Positions 1 through 6,202 of a stretch of DNA of 7,579 nucleotides are shown here, one piece after another. Location of the stretch: the NCBI GenBank assembly GCA_009774375.1, contig VSNO01000189.1:1-7579 (forward strand). Direction: 5' to 3'. Each line of letters starts with the position of its first letter. Position 1 is the stretch's first letter. The notes below the pieces were generated by a model. The model ran no database searches and was not told the DNA's origin. It saw only the letters and a program-made list of their open reading frames with translations. Position numbers and translations under genes: made by a program. Origin of the DNA: Lachnospiraceae bacterium. Lineage in GTDB: Bacteria > Bacillota > Clostridia > Lachnospirales > Lachnospiraceae.

Positions 1-8
1 TAAGTGTG

Positions 9-28
9 GTAACTTAAAGATACCATAA
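9..28 (-). promoter_or_regulatory. promoter-like 20-mer, left copy
   Basis: Read on the minus strand this is TTATGGTATCTTTAAGTTAC. It matches 18 of 20 bases of the element at 1514-1533, upstream of the LplB-like gene. The core TGGTATCTT resembles an extended -10 box (TGn plus TATCTT, at 17-22). No convincing -35 lies 16-18 bp upstream, so promoter activity rests on the extended -10 and on the similarity to the other copy. It would drive a minus-strand gene starting to the left of the window, possibly the solute-binding protein or another gene of the same sugar locus; that is inference. The rest of 1-110 is AT-rich, with no gene and no convincing terminator. Confidence 0.35.
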
Positions 29-110
29 ATCCATATGGAAGAGTTATTTTTTTGATAGAACTTTCAACTCTCAAGCTTCATATAGATACATTGTTATTAT
101 AATGCCCGGT

Positions 111-508
111 TTATCCCTTTACAGCCCCCACGATCACGCCCTTGGTGATATATTTCTGGGCAAAAGGATAGAGCAGGATAATAGGGCCGATCGTGACGCA
201 GATGGTCGCCATCTTGGTGGTCTCCAGCGGGATGTTGATGTTGTATCCCGGCGAGGCGTTGGCCTGGTTTGCGATAAACTGCACATTGGCGAGCATATTA
301 TACAGATAATACTGCAGCGGGTAGAGCTGCTGCCTGTTGATGAACATAAGCGCCAGATAATAGTCATTCCAGTAGCTTAAGGGAAGGAAGTTCCCACCGC
401 GAGGAGCAGCGGGTAGAGGCAGACGATGGCGAACAGTCCGATAAATATGTAGAAAAATATGAGCAGAAATCTGTCGGACGCAGAAGTTTTGACAGTGTTT
501 TTCTTCAT
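111..508 (-). pseudogene. LplC/YtcP-like sugar ABC permease, internally deleted
   Basis: This is the remnant of the second permease of a carbohydrate ABC importer (binding-protein-dependent transport inner membrane component, LplC/YtcP type). The start at 508 follows AGGAGG with 5 nt spacing. The N-terminal part encodes 43 residues, a charged leader and the first membrane helix (FIGLFAIVCLYPLLLAVGTS), then hits TAA at 377-379. The C-terminal part is in another frame (about 114-392) and reads SYWNDYYLALMFINRQ, then the last helices, ending KGVIVGAVKG, a typical LplC ending. About 135 residues remain of the usual 290-300, so some 160 codons are gone, including the EAA loop that contacts the ATPase. 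The junction lies near 380-395 in a TTCCTTCCC tract. The gene lies 12 bp after the LplB-like gene in the same operon. A functional product is very unlikely. An assembly error that collapsed the middle is the main alternative. Confidence 0.85.
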
Positions 509-513
509 GTGAT

Positions 514-519
514 CCTCCT
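514..519 (-). promoter_or_regulatory. ribosome binding site of the LplC-like remnant
   Basis: AGGAGG on the minus strand, 5 nt before the ATG at 508. It fixes the original start of the deleted permease gene and shows that the N-terminal 43 residues belong to it, although most of the gene now reads in another frame. Confidence 0.8.
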
Positions 520-520
520 C

Positions 521-1489
521 CTAAAATAAGCGGTATTCCCTGTCGAACTTTCCCACGAGCCAGTTTGAGGCGAGCACGAGCACAAACCCGAATATGGACT
601 GGTAGAGCCCGACAGCGGAACCCATGACGAAATCTCCCATGCCGATCACGGAGCGGTACACATAGGTGTCGATGATGTCCGTGGTATCCAGAAGCATCGG
701 GGACAGGTTGGTGATGGACATCATCATGGTCAGGTCGCCGCTCATGATCTTTCCGATCGACAGCAGGAACATGATGATGATGGTGGGTTTGAGCAGCGGT
801 ATCGTGATATAGCGGATGCGCTTCCACAGGTTCGCCCCGTCCACCTGGGCAGACTCGTACAGGGAGGTGTCAAAGCCGGCGATCGTGGAAAAGTAGATGA
901 TGCCGTTGTACCCTGCCCCTTTCCAGATATTGCACAGGGTGAGGATAAAGCGCCAGTATCTGGGATCGTTGTAGAAATCCACGCGCTCGAAGCCGAGCGG
1001 GACCAGCACATTGTTGATCGCGCCGCCGTCGTAGTTTAACAGCGCCCGCAGGATGCCGCCGGCCACGACCCAGGAGATAAAATAGGGCATGATGGACAGC
1101 GACTGGGTCGCTTTCAGATATTTCTTGTGGCGGATTTCATTGAACATCACAGCCAGCATCACCGCGACGGTAGTGCCGAACACCGTATAAAAAAGGTTGA
1201 GGATGATCGTGTTCTGGGTGGCTCTCCACGCCTTGGAAAAGTTGGCGAAAAAGAACTCAAAGTTTTTGAATCCGACCCACGGGCTTCCAAAGATCCCGTC
1301 TTTATAATTGTAATCTTTGAAGACGATGACGAGGCCGCTCATGGGGATATAGGCAAACATCAGCGTGAGCGCTATACCCGGCAGAGCGAGCAGCCAGAGT
1401 TGATAATATTTCTGGAAATGACCGGCGATGCGGCCGAGGGGGCGGGGATTCCCGCCCGGATCCTGTTTTTGTTTTTATGCGGACATCAT
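521..1489 (-). pseudogene. LplB-like sugar ABC permease with early in-frame stop
   Basis: First permease of a carbohydrate ABC importer (LplB/YteP type), expected to form the membrane channel together with the LplC-like partner. The best start is the double ATG at 1489/1486, 7 nt after AAGGAGG. The reading is M-M-S-A-stop (TAA at 1475-1477). It then continues in the same frame without interruption as KQKQDPGGNPRPLG, and the family's N-terminal helix QLWLLALPGIALTLMFAYIP, to TAG at 521. Without the stop the product would be about 322 residues, normal for the family. The EAA motif is present (ESAQVDGANLWKRIRYITIP, around residues 212-231). No ATG, GTG or TTG lies in frame between the stop and the ATG at 1360, which is inside helix 1, so re-initiation would give a protein lacking its N-terminus. 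A single base change (for example GAA to TAA) would explain it. A sequencing error is the main alternative. Confidence 0.75.
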
Positions 1490-1496
1490 GGCAATT

Positions 1497-1503
1497 CCTC
1501 CTT
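1497..1503 (-). promoter_or_regulatory. ribosome binding site of the LplB-like gene
   Basis: AAGGAGG on the minus strand, 7 nt before the ATG at 1489 and 10 nt before the ATG at 1486. Its strength and spacing place the true start upstream of the in-frame TAA, which is why the gene is called broken rather than simply starting later. Confidence 0.8.
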
Positions 1504-1521
1504 GCATTTTTGTGTGACTTG

Positions 1522-1550
1522 AAGATACCATAAGCCTGTCCGCGCCTCAA
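1522..1550 (-). promoter_or_regulatory. predicted promoter of the permease operon
   Basis: On the minus strand, TTGAGG (1545-1550) and TATCTT (1522-1527) are separated by exactly 17 bp, and TGG precedes the -10, giving an extended -10 box. Transcription would start near 1515, leaving a leader of about 25 nt before the LplB-like ATG. The -10 region is part of the 20-mer shared with positions 9-28. The gap between regulator and permeases shows no clear terminator, so read-through from the regulator gene is also possible. Confidence 0.55.
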
Positions 1551-1560
1551 TCCAAAAGAA

Positions 1561-1619
1561 TTGTGATCGTGACAAATTTCTGCAAATTGCAGCTATCAAA
1601 TTATTTCACTGCTGTCAAA
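1561..1619. promoter_or_regulatory. candidate operator cluster upstream of the permease promoter
   Basis: Three short symmetric or repeated elements lie just upstream of the predicted -35. TTGTGATCGTGACAA (1561-1575) is an imperfect dyad with 5 of 7 pairs. CTGCAAATTGCAG (1580-1592) is a perfect 6-bp dyad around a central A. GCTATCAAA (1592-1600) and GCTGTCAAA (1611-1619) form a direct repeat with 19-bp spacing, close to two helical turns. AraC-family proteins commonly bind direct repeats on one face of the helix upstream of -35, so the last pair is the best candidate for the neighbouring regulator. This is inference from position and pattern only. Confidence 0.3.
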
Positions 1620-1624
1620 AAATA

Positions 1625-3919
1625 TCATTTTATATCATTCCGGGCGCCTTTTTTGCGAAACTGCCCCGGTGTGATGCCGTATTTTTTCTTGAAGGTCGCC
1701 GTAAAGTAGGAGGCGTTGGTGTATCCCACCATCTCGCAGATCTCCTGGATGCTCTTGTTCTGTTCCTGCAGCAGGATCTTTCCGGCCTCCTCGATGCGCA
1801 GGGTGGCGAGATAGTCGGGAAACGCGTAGCCGCTCCGCTCGTTGAAGAGCCTGCTGAAGTAGGACGGCGTGATGTGAAACAGTTCGGCGATGAACTGTGC
1901 GCTGATGTTGGGGTCTGCATAGTTTGCCCGCAGGTACTGCAGCGCCTGGTCGACCACGTCCTCGCGCTCGCTCTGCTTTGCCCTGTCCAGCGCGCTGCAC
2001 ACCTTGTCCAGCATTCTGTCAAACCACTCCCACGTATCGTCCAGATAGTCGTAGCCGTCGAGCTGTGTGCGCAGCTTCTCGTAGTCGGACAGGGACAGCG
2101 TGTCGAAGTAGCAGTTGAGCGAATTGTAGTATTTGAGGAGTTCTCCCGCCATATCTAACAGTGCGTCCCGCGCGGTCTGTATGGAACATTTTCGCAGCTC
2201 GCTGACGATGGCAAGATATTCCTCCCGGAACCGTTCCCGGTTTCCCGCCTTCAGCTGCAGGAGCAGTTTTCCGGTGTCGACGCTGCCCGTGCCGTGCAGC
2301 GCCCTTTCCGCCATCTCCTCCTCAGTGACGATGGCGTCGATCCCGTACATATAGCGGTAGGCGGTGGCCGCCCGCGCCATGCGATACATGGCTGCCAGCT
2401 CGCCGAACCCCTCCTTCTCGCTGCTGATCCCGGCGTCCATGCCGATGTAGACAAGCTCCCGCGTCACGGAGAAGATCTCCCGGATCCTGGCGGAGAGGAT
2501 CTCCAGCGGAACCCGCTCCTCCATGAACAGCAGCACCGCGGTATACTCCTCATCGACAGGATGGACCAGAACGTCTCCGAGGGGTTTCATCACCTGCTCT
2601 GTGACGCTGGCGATCGTCTGCAGGGCAAACGTGATGGCATCCTCGGTATGGTTTTCGTGCAGATCCTTCATATCACTGATGCGCAGGCAGACTGCACGGC
2701 TGTGGATTCCGGGCTTTCCATAAGTTTCCTCCACCCACTCCGGCAGTTTTCCATGCAGGGAGGCGCTGCCCAGATAATGTGTCAGCTCCTTCTGCTCTTT
2801 GAGGAGGTTCATGTCGCTCACCGTCTGGAACATGGTGCGGAATGTCTGGACGATGCTGGCAAGCTCGGTATTTCCGATGCGGCCGGATATGGATTCCAGC
2901 GACTGTCCCGCGGCGTTTGCAGGGTCTGTTGTCCGGATGACGGCGTCGATCGGATCGTAGACCCAGTTGGACATGCCGAACGAGAACAGCAGGAGCAGCA
3001 CCACCAGCAAAAGGACGATGCCGATAAAGGTGAAGCGCATCTGGTTGATGGGTGCCGCCACATAGCGGTAGGGGAGAAAATGCACAAGAAAGAATCCGTT
3101 CTCCATACGCACGCAGGAGACGAGAAACCTGTCCTGTGCCAGGTCCATCACCTCCGACTGGCGGATCTGTCCGCTCTCGATCATGGCAGGGAGCGGCGGC
3201 TGCGAGAGCTGACCGCCCTTGGAATATCCGTCTCCGCAGGCATAGACCACGTTTCCGGCAGCGTCTGCGAGCACGTACTGTTCGCCGTCGAGCTGCGTGG
3301 AAAAGATCTCATCCAGAACCTTTCCGATATCCATGCTGATGAGTATGCCGCTGTTTTTCTCGCCGGTGCGGGGATCCAGCTCCCCGTCCGTGATGTAGAG
3401 CAGTGTCTGGCTCTTGCCATAGATGTCGATGTAGTGTCTTGTGCCGTATTGTTCGAAATGGCTCTGGTGAAAGGTCTCGATCATCATCTGATCCCCCGGT
3501 TCGCCCAGCGGGTATGCCGGGTTGCTGCACTTGAGCAGGTAGTCGCTGTCCTTGAGGAGGTAGATGGACTGAAACAGCGGTTCGGCCGTGACCATGTTCA
3601 GGATCTCACGGGCGGCGATGTTCATGTCGCTGTCCCATGAGAAGGTGTCCTTGGCAAGGGCTTTCTGGATATAGTTGTCATTTCTGAGCACCTTCATGGT
3701 GTTTGACATCCGGTCGATCATGTTGTTCACGATCAGGGAGGAGGCATAGAGCATACTGCTGTCGTTCTGCTTCTCCGTCCCGATCCGGTTTGCCTTGAAC
3801 CAGTAAAAACCGCCGATACATGCAAAAAAGATACAGATAGCCGGCAGAATGAACACAGCGCGAAACATATTCATGAAGATCTTTTTTCCCCGGTATCTGT
3901 CTAATATATCTTTGAACAT
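1625..3919 (-). CDS. transmembrane AraC-family transcriptional regulator
   Basis: Membrane-bound one-component regulator of the YesS type, 764 residues, thought to sense a carbohydrate outside the cell and control a nearby sugar-uptake operon. A short cytoplasmic leader is followed by membrane helix 1 (about 18-41), an extracellular sensing region (about 42-295, the usual place of a Cache-like domain), helix 2 (about 296-317, FTFIGIVLLLVVLLLLFSFG), a YDPI linker, and a cytoplasmic middle region (about 330-650) of the kind found in these proteins. The AraC DNA-binding domain fills about 655-764, with two helix-turn-helix units, ISAQFIAELFHITPSYFSRL and SIQEICEMVGYTNASYF, then KKKYGITPGQFRK. 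The start at 3919 is chosen because GGGAGG lies 5 nt upstream. The longer frame from 3991 would overlap the predicted promoter. It lies upstream of, and codirectional with, the permease genes. The reading frame is intact, in contrast to its targets. Confidence 0.93.
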   Translation of the reverse strand: MFKDILDRYRGKKIFMNMFRAVFILPAICIFFACIGGFYWFKANRIGTEKQNDSSMLYASSLIVNNMIDRMSNTMKVLRNDNYIQKALAKDTFSWDSDMNIAAREILNMVTAEPLFQSIYLLKDSDYLLKCSNPAYPLGEPGDQMMIETFHQSHFEQYGTRHYIDIYGKSQTLLYITDGELDPRTGEKNSGILISMDIGKVLDEIFSTQLDGEQYVLADAAGNVVYACGDGYSKGGQLSQPPLPAMIESGQIRQSEVMDLAQDRFLVSCVRMENGFFLVHFLPYRYVAAPINQMRFTFIGIVLLLVVLLLLFSFGMSNWVYDPIDAVIRTTDPANAAGQSLESISGRIGNTELASIVQTFRTMFQTVSDMNLLKEQKELTHYLGSASLHGKLPEWVEETYGKPGIHSRAVCLRISDMKDLHENHTEDAITFALQTIASVTEQVMKPLGDVLVHPVDEEYTAVLLFMEERVPLEILSARIREIFSVTRELVYIGMDAGISSEKEGFGELAAMYRMARAATAYRYMYGIDAIVTEEEMAERALHGTGSVDTGKLLLQLKAGNRERFREEYLAIVSELRKCSIQTARDALLDMAGELLKYYNSLNCYFDTLSLSDYEKLRTQLDGYDYLDDTWEWFDRMLDKVCSALDRAKQSEREDVVDQALQYLRANYADPNISAQFIAELFHITPSYFSRLFNERSGYAFPDYLATLRIEEAGKILLQEQNKSIQEICEMVGYTNASYFTATFKKKYGITPGQFRKKGARNDIK

Positions 3920-3962
3920 ACATTCCTCCCAGTATTTGATGAAGCGGCCTGAAGTTACACCT

Positions 3963-3991
3963 ATCCTATCATTTGCAGGACAGAAAGACAA
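3963..3991 (-). promoter_or_regulatory. predicted promoter of the AraC regulator
   Basis: On the minus strand, TTGTCT (3986-3991) and TAGGAT (3963-3968) are 17 bp apart and the -10 is preceded by TGA, an extended -10 pattern. Transcription would start near 3956, about 37 nt before the ATG at 3919. The -35 box falls inside the first copy of the 49-bp-period repeat, so the second copy carries a duplicate -35-like box. Confidence 0.45.
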
Positions 3992-4064
3992 TGAAAGATT
4001 TTTACAGTAATATCAAAATCTTTACAGGACAGAAAGACAATGAAAGATTTTTACAGTAATATCA
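3972..4064. repeat. tandem direct repeat, 49-bp period
   Basis: Positions 3972-4015 recur at 4021-4064 with one mismatch in 44 bases (G versus A at the fourth base). The 40 bases from 3976 and from 4025 are identical. The copies begin TTTRCAGGACAGAAAGACAA and end TTTTTACAGTAATATCA. Near-identity in a noncoding region suggests a recent duplication. The block lies exactly between the divergent promoters: copy 1 covers the regulator's -35, and copy 2 ends 10 bp before the -35 of the MoxR promoter. It could carry operator sites for either gene; that is inference. Confidence 0.9.
3994..4023. repeat. 9-bp inverted repeat inside the tandem repeat
   Basis: AAAGATTTT (3994-4002) and AAAATCTTT (4015-4023) are perfect reverse complements separated by 12 bases. 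The structure spans the junction between the two repeat copies and was therefore created by the duplication. It has no T-run position that would make it a convincing terminator for either gene. Being AT-only apart from one pair, it may be coincidental. Confidence 0.4.
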
Positions 4065-4074
4065 GTATCATGTC

Positions 4075-4103
4075 TATACAATCTGTTTTAGATGAAATAT
4101 AAT
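4075..4103 (+). promoter_or_regulatory. predicted promoter of the MoxR operon
   Basis: TATACA (4075-4080, 4 of 6 consensus bases) and a perfect TATAAT (4098-4103) are separated by 17 bp. Transcription would start near 4110, leaving a leader of about 24 nt before the ATG at 4134. The -10 box lies within the reading frame that opens at 4092, which argues against that earlier start. Confidence 0.7.
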
Positions 4104-4133
4104 GATAAAAAACAGAAACAGAGGGATATACAT

Positions 4134-5069
4134 ATGGGGACAGACAGTGTAGTGTTATCAAAGATCGAAGAAAATGTATCAAAGGTCATGATCGGCAAGC
4201 GGGATGTGACAAGGCTGCTGCTGGCAGCGCTCGCGGCAGGCGGCCATGTGCTGCTCGAGGATGTGCCGGGAACGGGCAAGACGGTGCTCGCGCGTGCGCT
4301 GGCAAAGTCGATGGGGTGTCAGTTCGAAAGGGTGCAGTTCACGCCGGATCTGCTCCCGAGCGATGTGACAGGACTGTCGTTTTTTAACCAGGAAAAGGGC
4401 GCGTTTACGTTTAAGGAGGGACCGGTCTTTACGAACGTCCTGCTGGCGGACGAGATCAACCGCGCCACGCCCAGGACACAGTCGAGCCTGCTCGAGTGCA
4501 TGGCGGAGGGACAGGTGACGGTGGACGGAAAGACGCGGGTCCTGGAGGCGCCGTTTTTTGTCATAGCGACACAGAATCCGGTGGAGACGATCGGCTGTTT
4601 TCCGCTGCCGGAGGCGCAGCTCGACCGCTTTATCATGAAGATCCATATGGGGAGTCTGAATGAACTGGAGGAGCGGCAGATGATCGACCGGTTCATCAAC
4701 GCGGAACCGCTTGCTGCGATCAGCGCCGTGTGCAGTGCGGATGAGATCAGGGCGCTGCAGGAGACATGCCGCCAGGTGTATGTGCACGAGGATCTGCGCG
4801 ACTATATCGTGGCGCTCGTGCAGGCGACCAGGAAGAACAGGACAGGCGTGAGTCCGAGGGGGACACTCGCCCTTCTGCGCGCATCGCAGGGTTTGGCGCT
4901 CGTGCAGGGGCGGGACTATGTGGTGCCGGAGGACATCAAGGACGTGGCGCACGCCGTGCTGTGCCACCGGCTGATCGGGGAGTTTGATGATATCCAGAAA
5001 GCGTCGGCCGTCACGGGGATTCTCGGCAGTGTCGAGCTGCCGACAGAGGATTGGAAAGCAAAGAGATGA
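4134..5069 (+). CDS. MoxR-family AAA+ ATPase
   Basis: Cytoplasmic AAA+ ATPase of the MoxR/RavA branch, 311 residues, the usual length. These proteins are thought to use ATP hydrolysis as chaperones that remodel or activate partners, often vWA- or DUF58-containing proteins encoded next door. Walker A is VPGTGKT (44-50), Walker B VLLADEIN (102-109), sensor 1 ATQNPVE (145-151), followed by LPEAQLDRF (158-166), the arginine-finger region typical of MoxR, and a sensor 2-like VSPRGTLALLRAS near the C-terminal lid. All key residues are present. The start at 4134 follows GAGGG by 8 nt; the frame extends back to an ATG at 4092, but that lies at the -10 box. The stop codon overlaps the start of the DUF58 gene (ATGA), so translation is probably coupled. 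Confidence 0.95.
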   Translation: MGTDSVVLSKIEENVSKVMIGKRDVTRLLLAALAAGGHVLLEDVPGTGKTVLARALAKSMGCQFERVQFTPDLLPSDVTGLSFFNQEKGAFTFKEGPVFTNVLLADEINRATPRTQSSLLECMAEGQVTVDGKTRVLEAPFFVIATQNPVETIGCFPLPEAQLDRFIMKIHMGSLNELEERQMIDRFINAEPLAAISAVCSADEIRALQETCRQVYVHEDLRDYIVALVQATRKNRTGVSPRGTLALLRASQGLALVQGRDYVVPEDIKDVAHAVLCHRLIGEFDDIQKASAVTGILGSVELPTEDWKAKR

Positions 5070-6202
5070 TCATATTATTGTTGTTGGGCATGCTGTTTGT
5101 CAGTACTTTATGGGAGCTTTATTATAAATATCAGTGGGCGAAGGATGTCACGGTAAAGCTGTGGTTTGAGGCGGACGCAGTGTACGCCGGGCAGGAGACA
5201 AAGCTCTACGAGGTGATCGAGAACAGAAAACGCATGCCGGTACCTGTTCTCGAGGTGGGATTCCACACGAGAAGGGAGCTTGATTTTGCCGATGTCGAGA
5301 ATACGAACGTCAGCGACTATCTGTACAAGCGGGATGTCTTCTCAGTGCTCGGCAGGCAGAAGATCACCAGGGAGATCCCTGTAAAGTGCACAAAACGTGG
5401 GAGATATCTGGCAAGCGATGCGGACATCACGACACATACCCTGTTATATAGGAAGCATTACAGTAAGGCAGTGGGGATACAGGCGGAGATCTATGTCTAT
5501 CCCAGAATGACAGATGTGACGGAGATCGTGACGGTATGTGAGCGCATGCTGGGCACGATTCAATGCGCCAGAAGGCTCTATGAGGATCCGTTCGCATTCC
5601 GGACGATCCGGGATTATACCACCGATGATCCCATGAAGACGATCAACTGGAAAGCGAGTGCAAAGACGGGCTCCCTCATGGTCAACACGTTTGATTCGGT
5701 GCGGTCCCAGAAGGTGATGCTCTTTCTGGATGTGGAGGATACGGGAATACTGAAATACGAAGACCTTGTGGAGGAGAGCATCGCCCTTGCGGCAACGATG
5801 ATGCGCAGGCTGATGCGGCAGAATATAGAAGTCGGTTTTGCCCTGAATAAAAAGGACAGCGAAGTGTTTCTGCCGGCAAACAACAGGGGAAACCGCATCG
5901 TTTTGGAGCGCCTGCTCGCGGAGTATGACAAGGAGGACGGCGCGGAGGATTTCGGACAGCTGGTGAGAAGACTGTTTTCCGACCGATTTGCAAACAGACC
6001 GCTTGCGGAGGATACGCTTCTCGTGTTCGTCACCAAAAATCTGAACGGATCCCTGCTGAAGTGTATCCGGGAGTGCGTGGGGGCGTATCAGACGCTGGTG
6101 GTCGTACCTGCTTACAGGGGAGAGGGCGGATTCTCAGGGGATACTGCGCAGAAAAGCAGGGACAACATCCAGGTGCTGGTGAAGGAGGTGGGGCGGACAT
6201 GA
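5066..6202 (+). CDS. DUF58 domain membrane-anchored protein
   Basis: DUF58 family protein of 378 residues, the regular partner of MoxR ATPases. Its biochemical role is not established; the domain is related to von Willebrand A folds, and a MoxR-dependent envelope role is usually assumed. A hydrophobic N-terminal segment (about 1-19) anchors it, followed by a beta-rich region and the DUF58 signature at about 174-209 (DPFAFRTIRDYTTDDP, then INWKASAKTGSLMVNTF). The strand VMLFLDVEDTG (217-227) is where a vWA metal site would begin, but the full DxSxS pattern is missing. The ATG at 5066 is preferred to the in-frame TTG at 5051 because it forms a 4-bp ATGA overlap with the MoxR stop and the TTG has no properly spaced ribosome binding site. 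The gene overlaps the next one by 4 bp as well. Confidence 0.92.
   Translation: MIILLLLGMLFVSTLWELYYKYQWAKDVTVKLWFEADAVYAGQETKLYEVIENRKRMPVPVLEVGFHTRRELDFADVENTNVSDYLYKRDVFSVLGRQKITREIPVKCTKRGRYLASDADITTHTLLYRKHYSKAVGIQAEIYVYPRMTDVTEIVTVCERMLGTIQCARRLYEDPFAFRTIRDYTTDDPMKTINWKASAKTGSLMVNTFDSVRSQKVMLFLDVEDTGILKYEDLVEESIALAATMMRRLMRQNIEVGFALNKKDSEVFLPANNRGNRIVLERLLAEYDKEDGAEDFGQLVRRLFSDRFANRPLAEDTLLVFVTKNLNGSLLKCIRECVGAYQTLVVVPAYRGEGGFSGDTAQKSRDNIQVLVKEVGRT

Noticed and set aside
98..103. TATAAT on the plus strand near the left edge
   Set aside because: No matching -35 and no plausible plus-strand gene; the frame that follows is a shadow of the permease remnant.
111..827. Open frame of 238 codons on the minus strand
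   Set aside because: Only the last 93 or so codons are real permease sequence. The upstream part is an out-of-frame reading of the LplB-like gene and of the N-terminal LplC-like piece, with His- and Arg-rich shadow composition.
1475..1477. Recoding or programmed read-through of the codon-5 TAA
   Set aside because: No selenocysteine-type element or slip sequence is visible, TAA is rarely recoded, and the partner permease is also broken, so simple decay is the better explanation.
2294..3640. Open frame of 448 codons on the plus strand
   Set aside because: It lies antisense within the intact AraC regulator, has no ribosome binding site or recognisable domain, and has the composition of a shadow frame.
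3920..3991. Longer start of the AraC regulator at 3991
   Set aside because: It would place coding sequence over the predicted promoter and the tandem repeat. The ATG at 3919 has GGGAGG at proper spacing and begins the usual leader before helix 1.
4092..4133. Earlier ATG of the MoxR gene
   Set aside because: It sits at the TATAAT box of the predicted promoter, so it would not be in the transcript; the ATG at 4134 has a ribosome binding site.
4179..4967. Open frame of 262 codons on the minus strand
   Set aside because: Antisense to the MoxR gene, which has full AAA+ motifs; rich in His, Arg and Leu with no domain.
5051..5065. TTG start for the DUF58 gene
   Set aside because: No Shine-Dalgarno at proper spacing. 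The ATG at 5066 gives the compact ATGA overlap seen again at the next gene junction.
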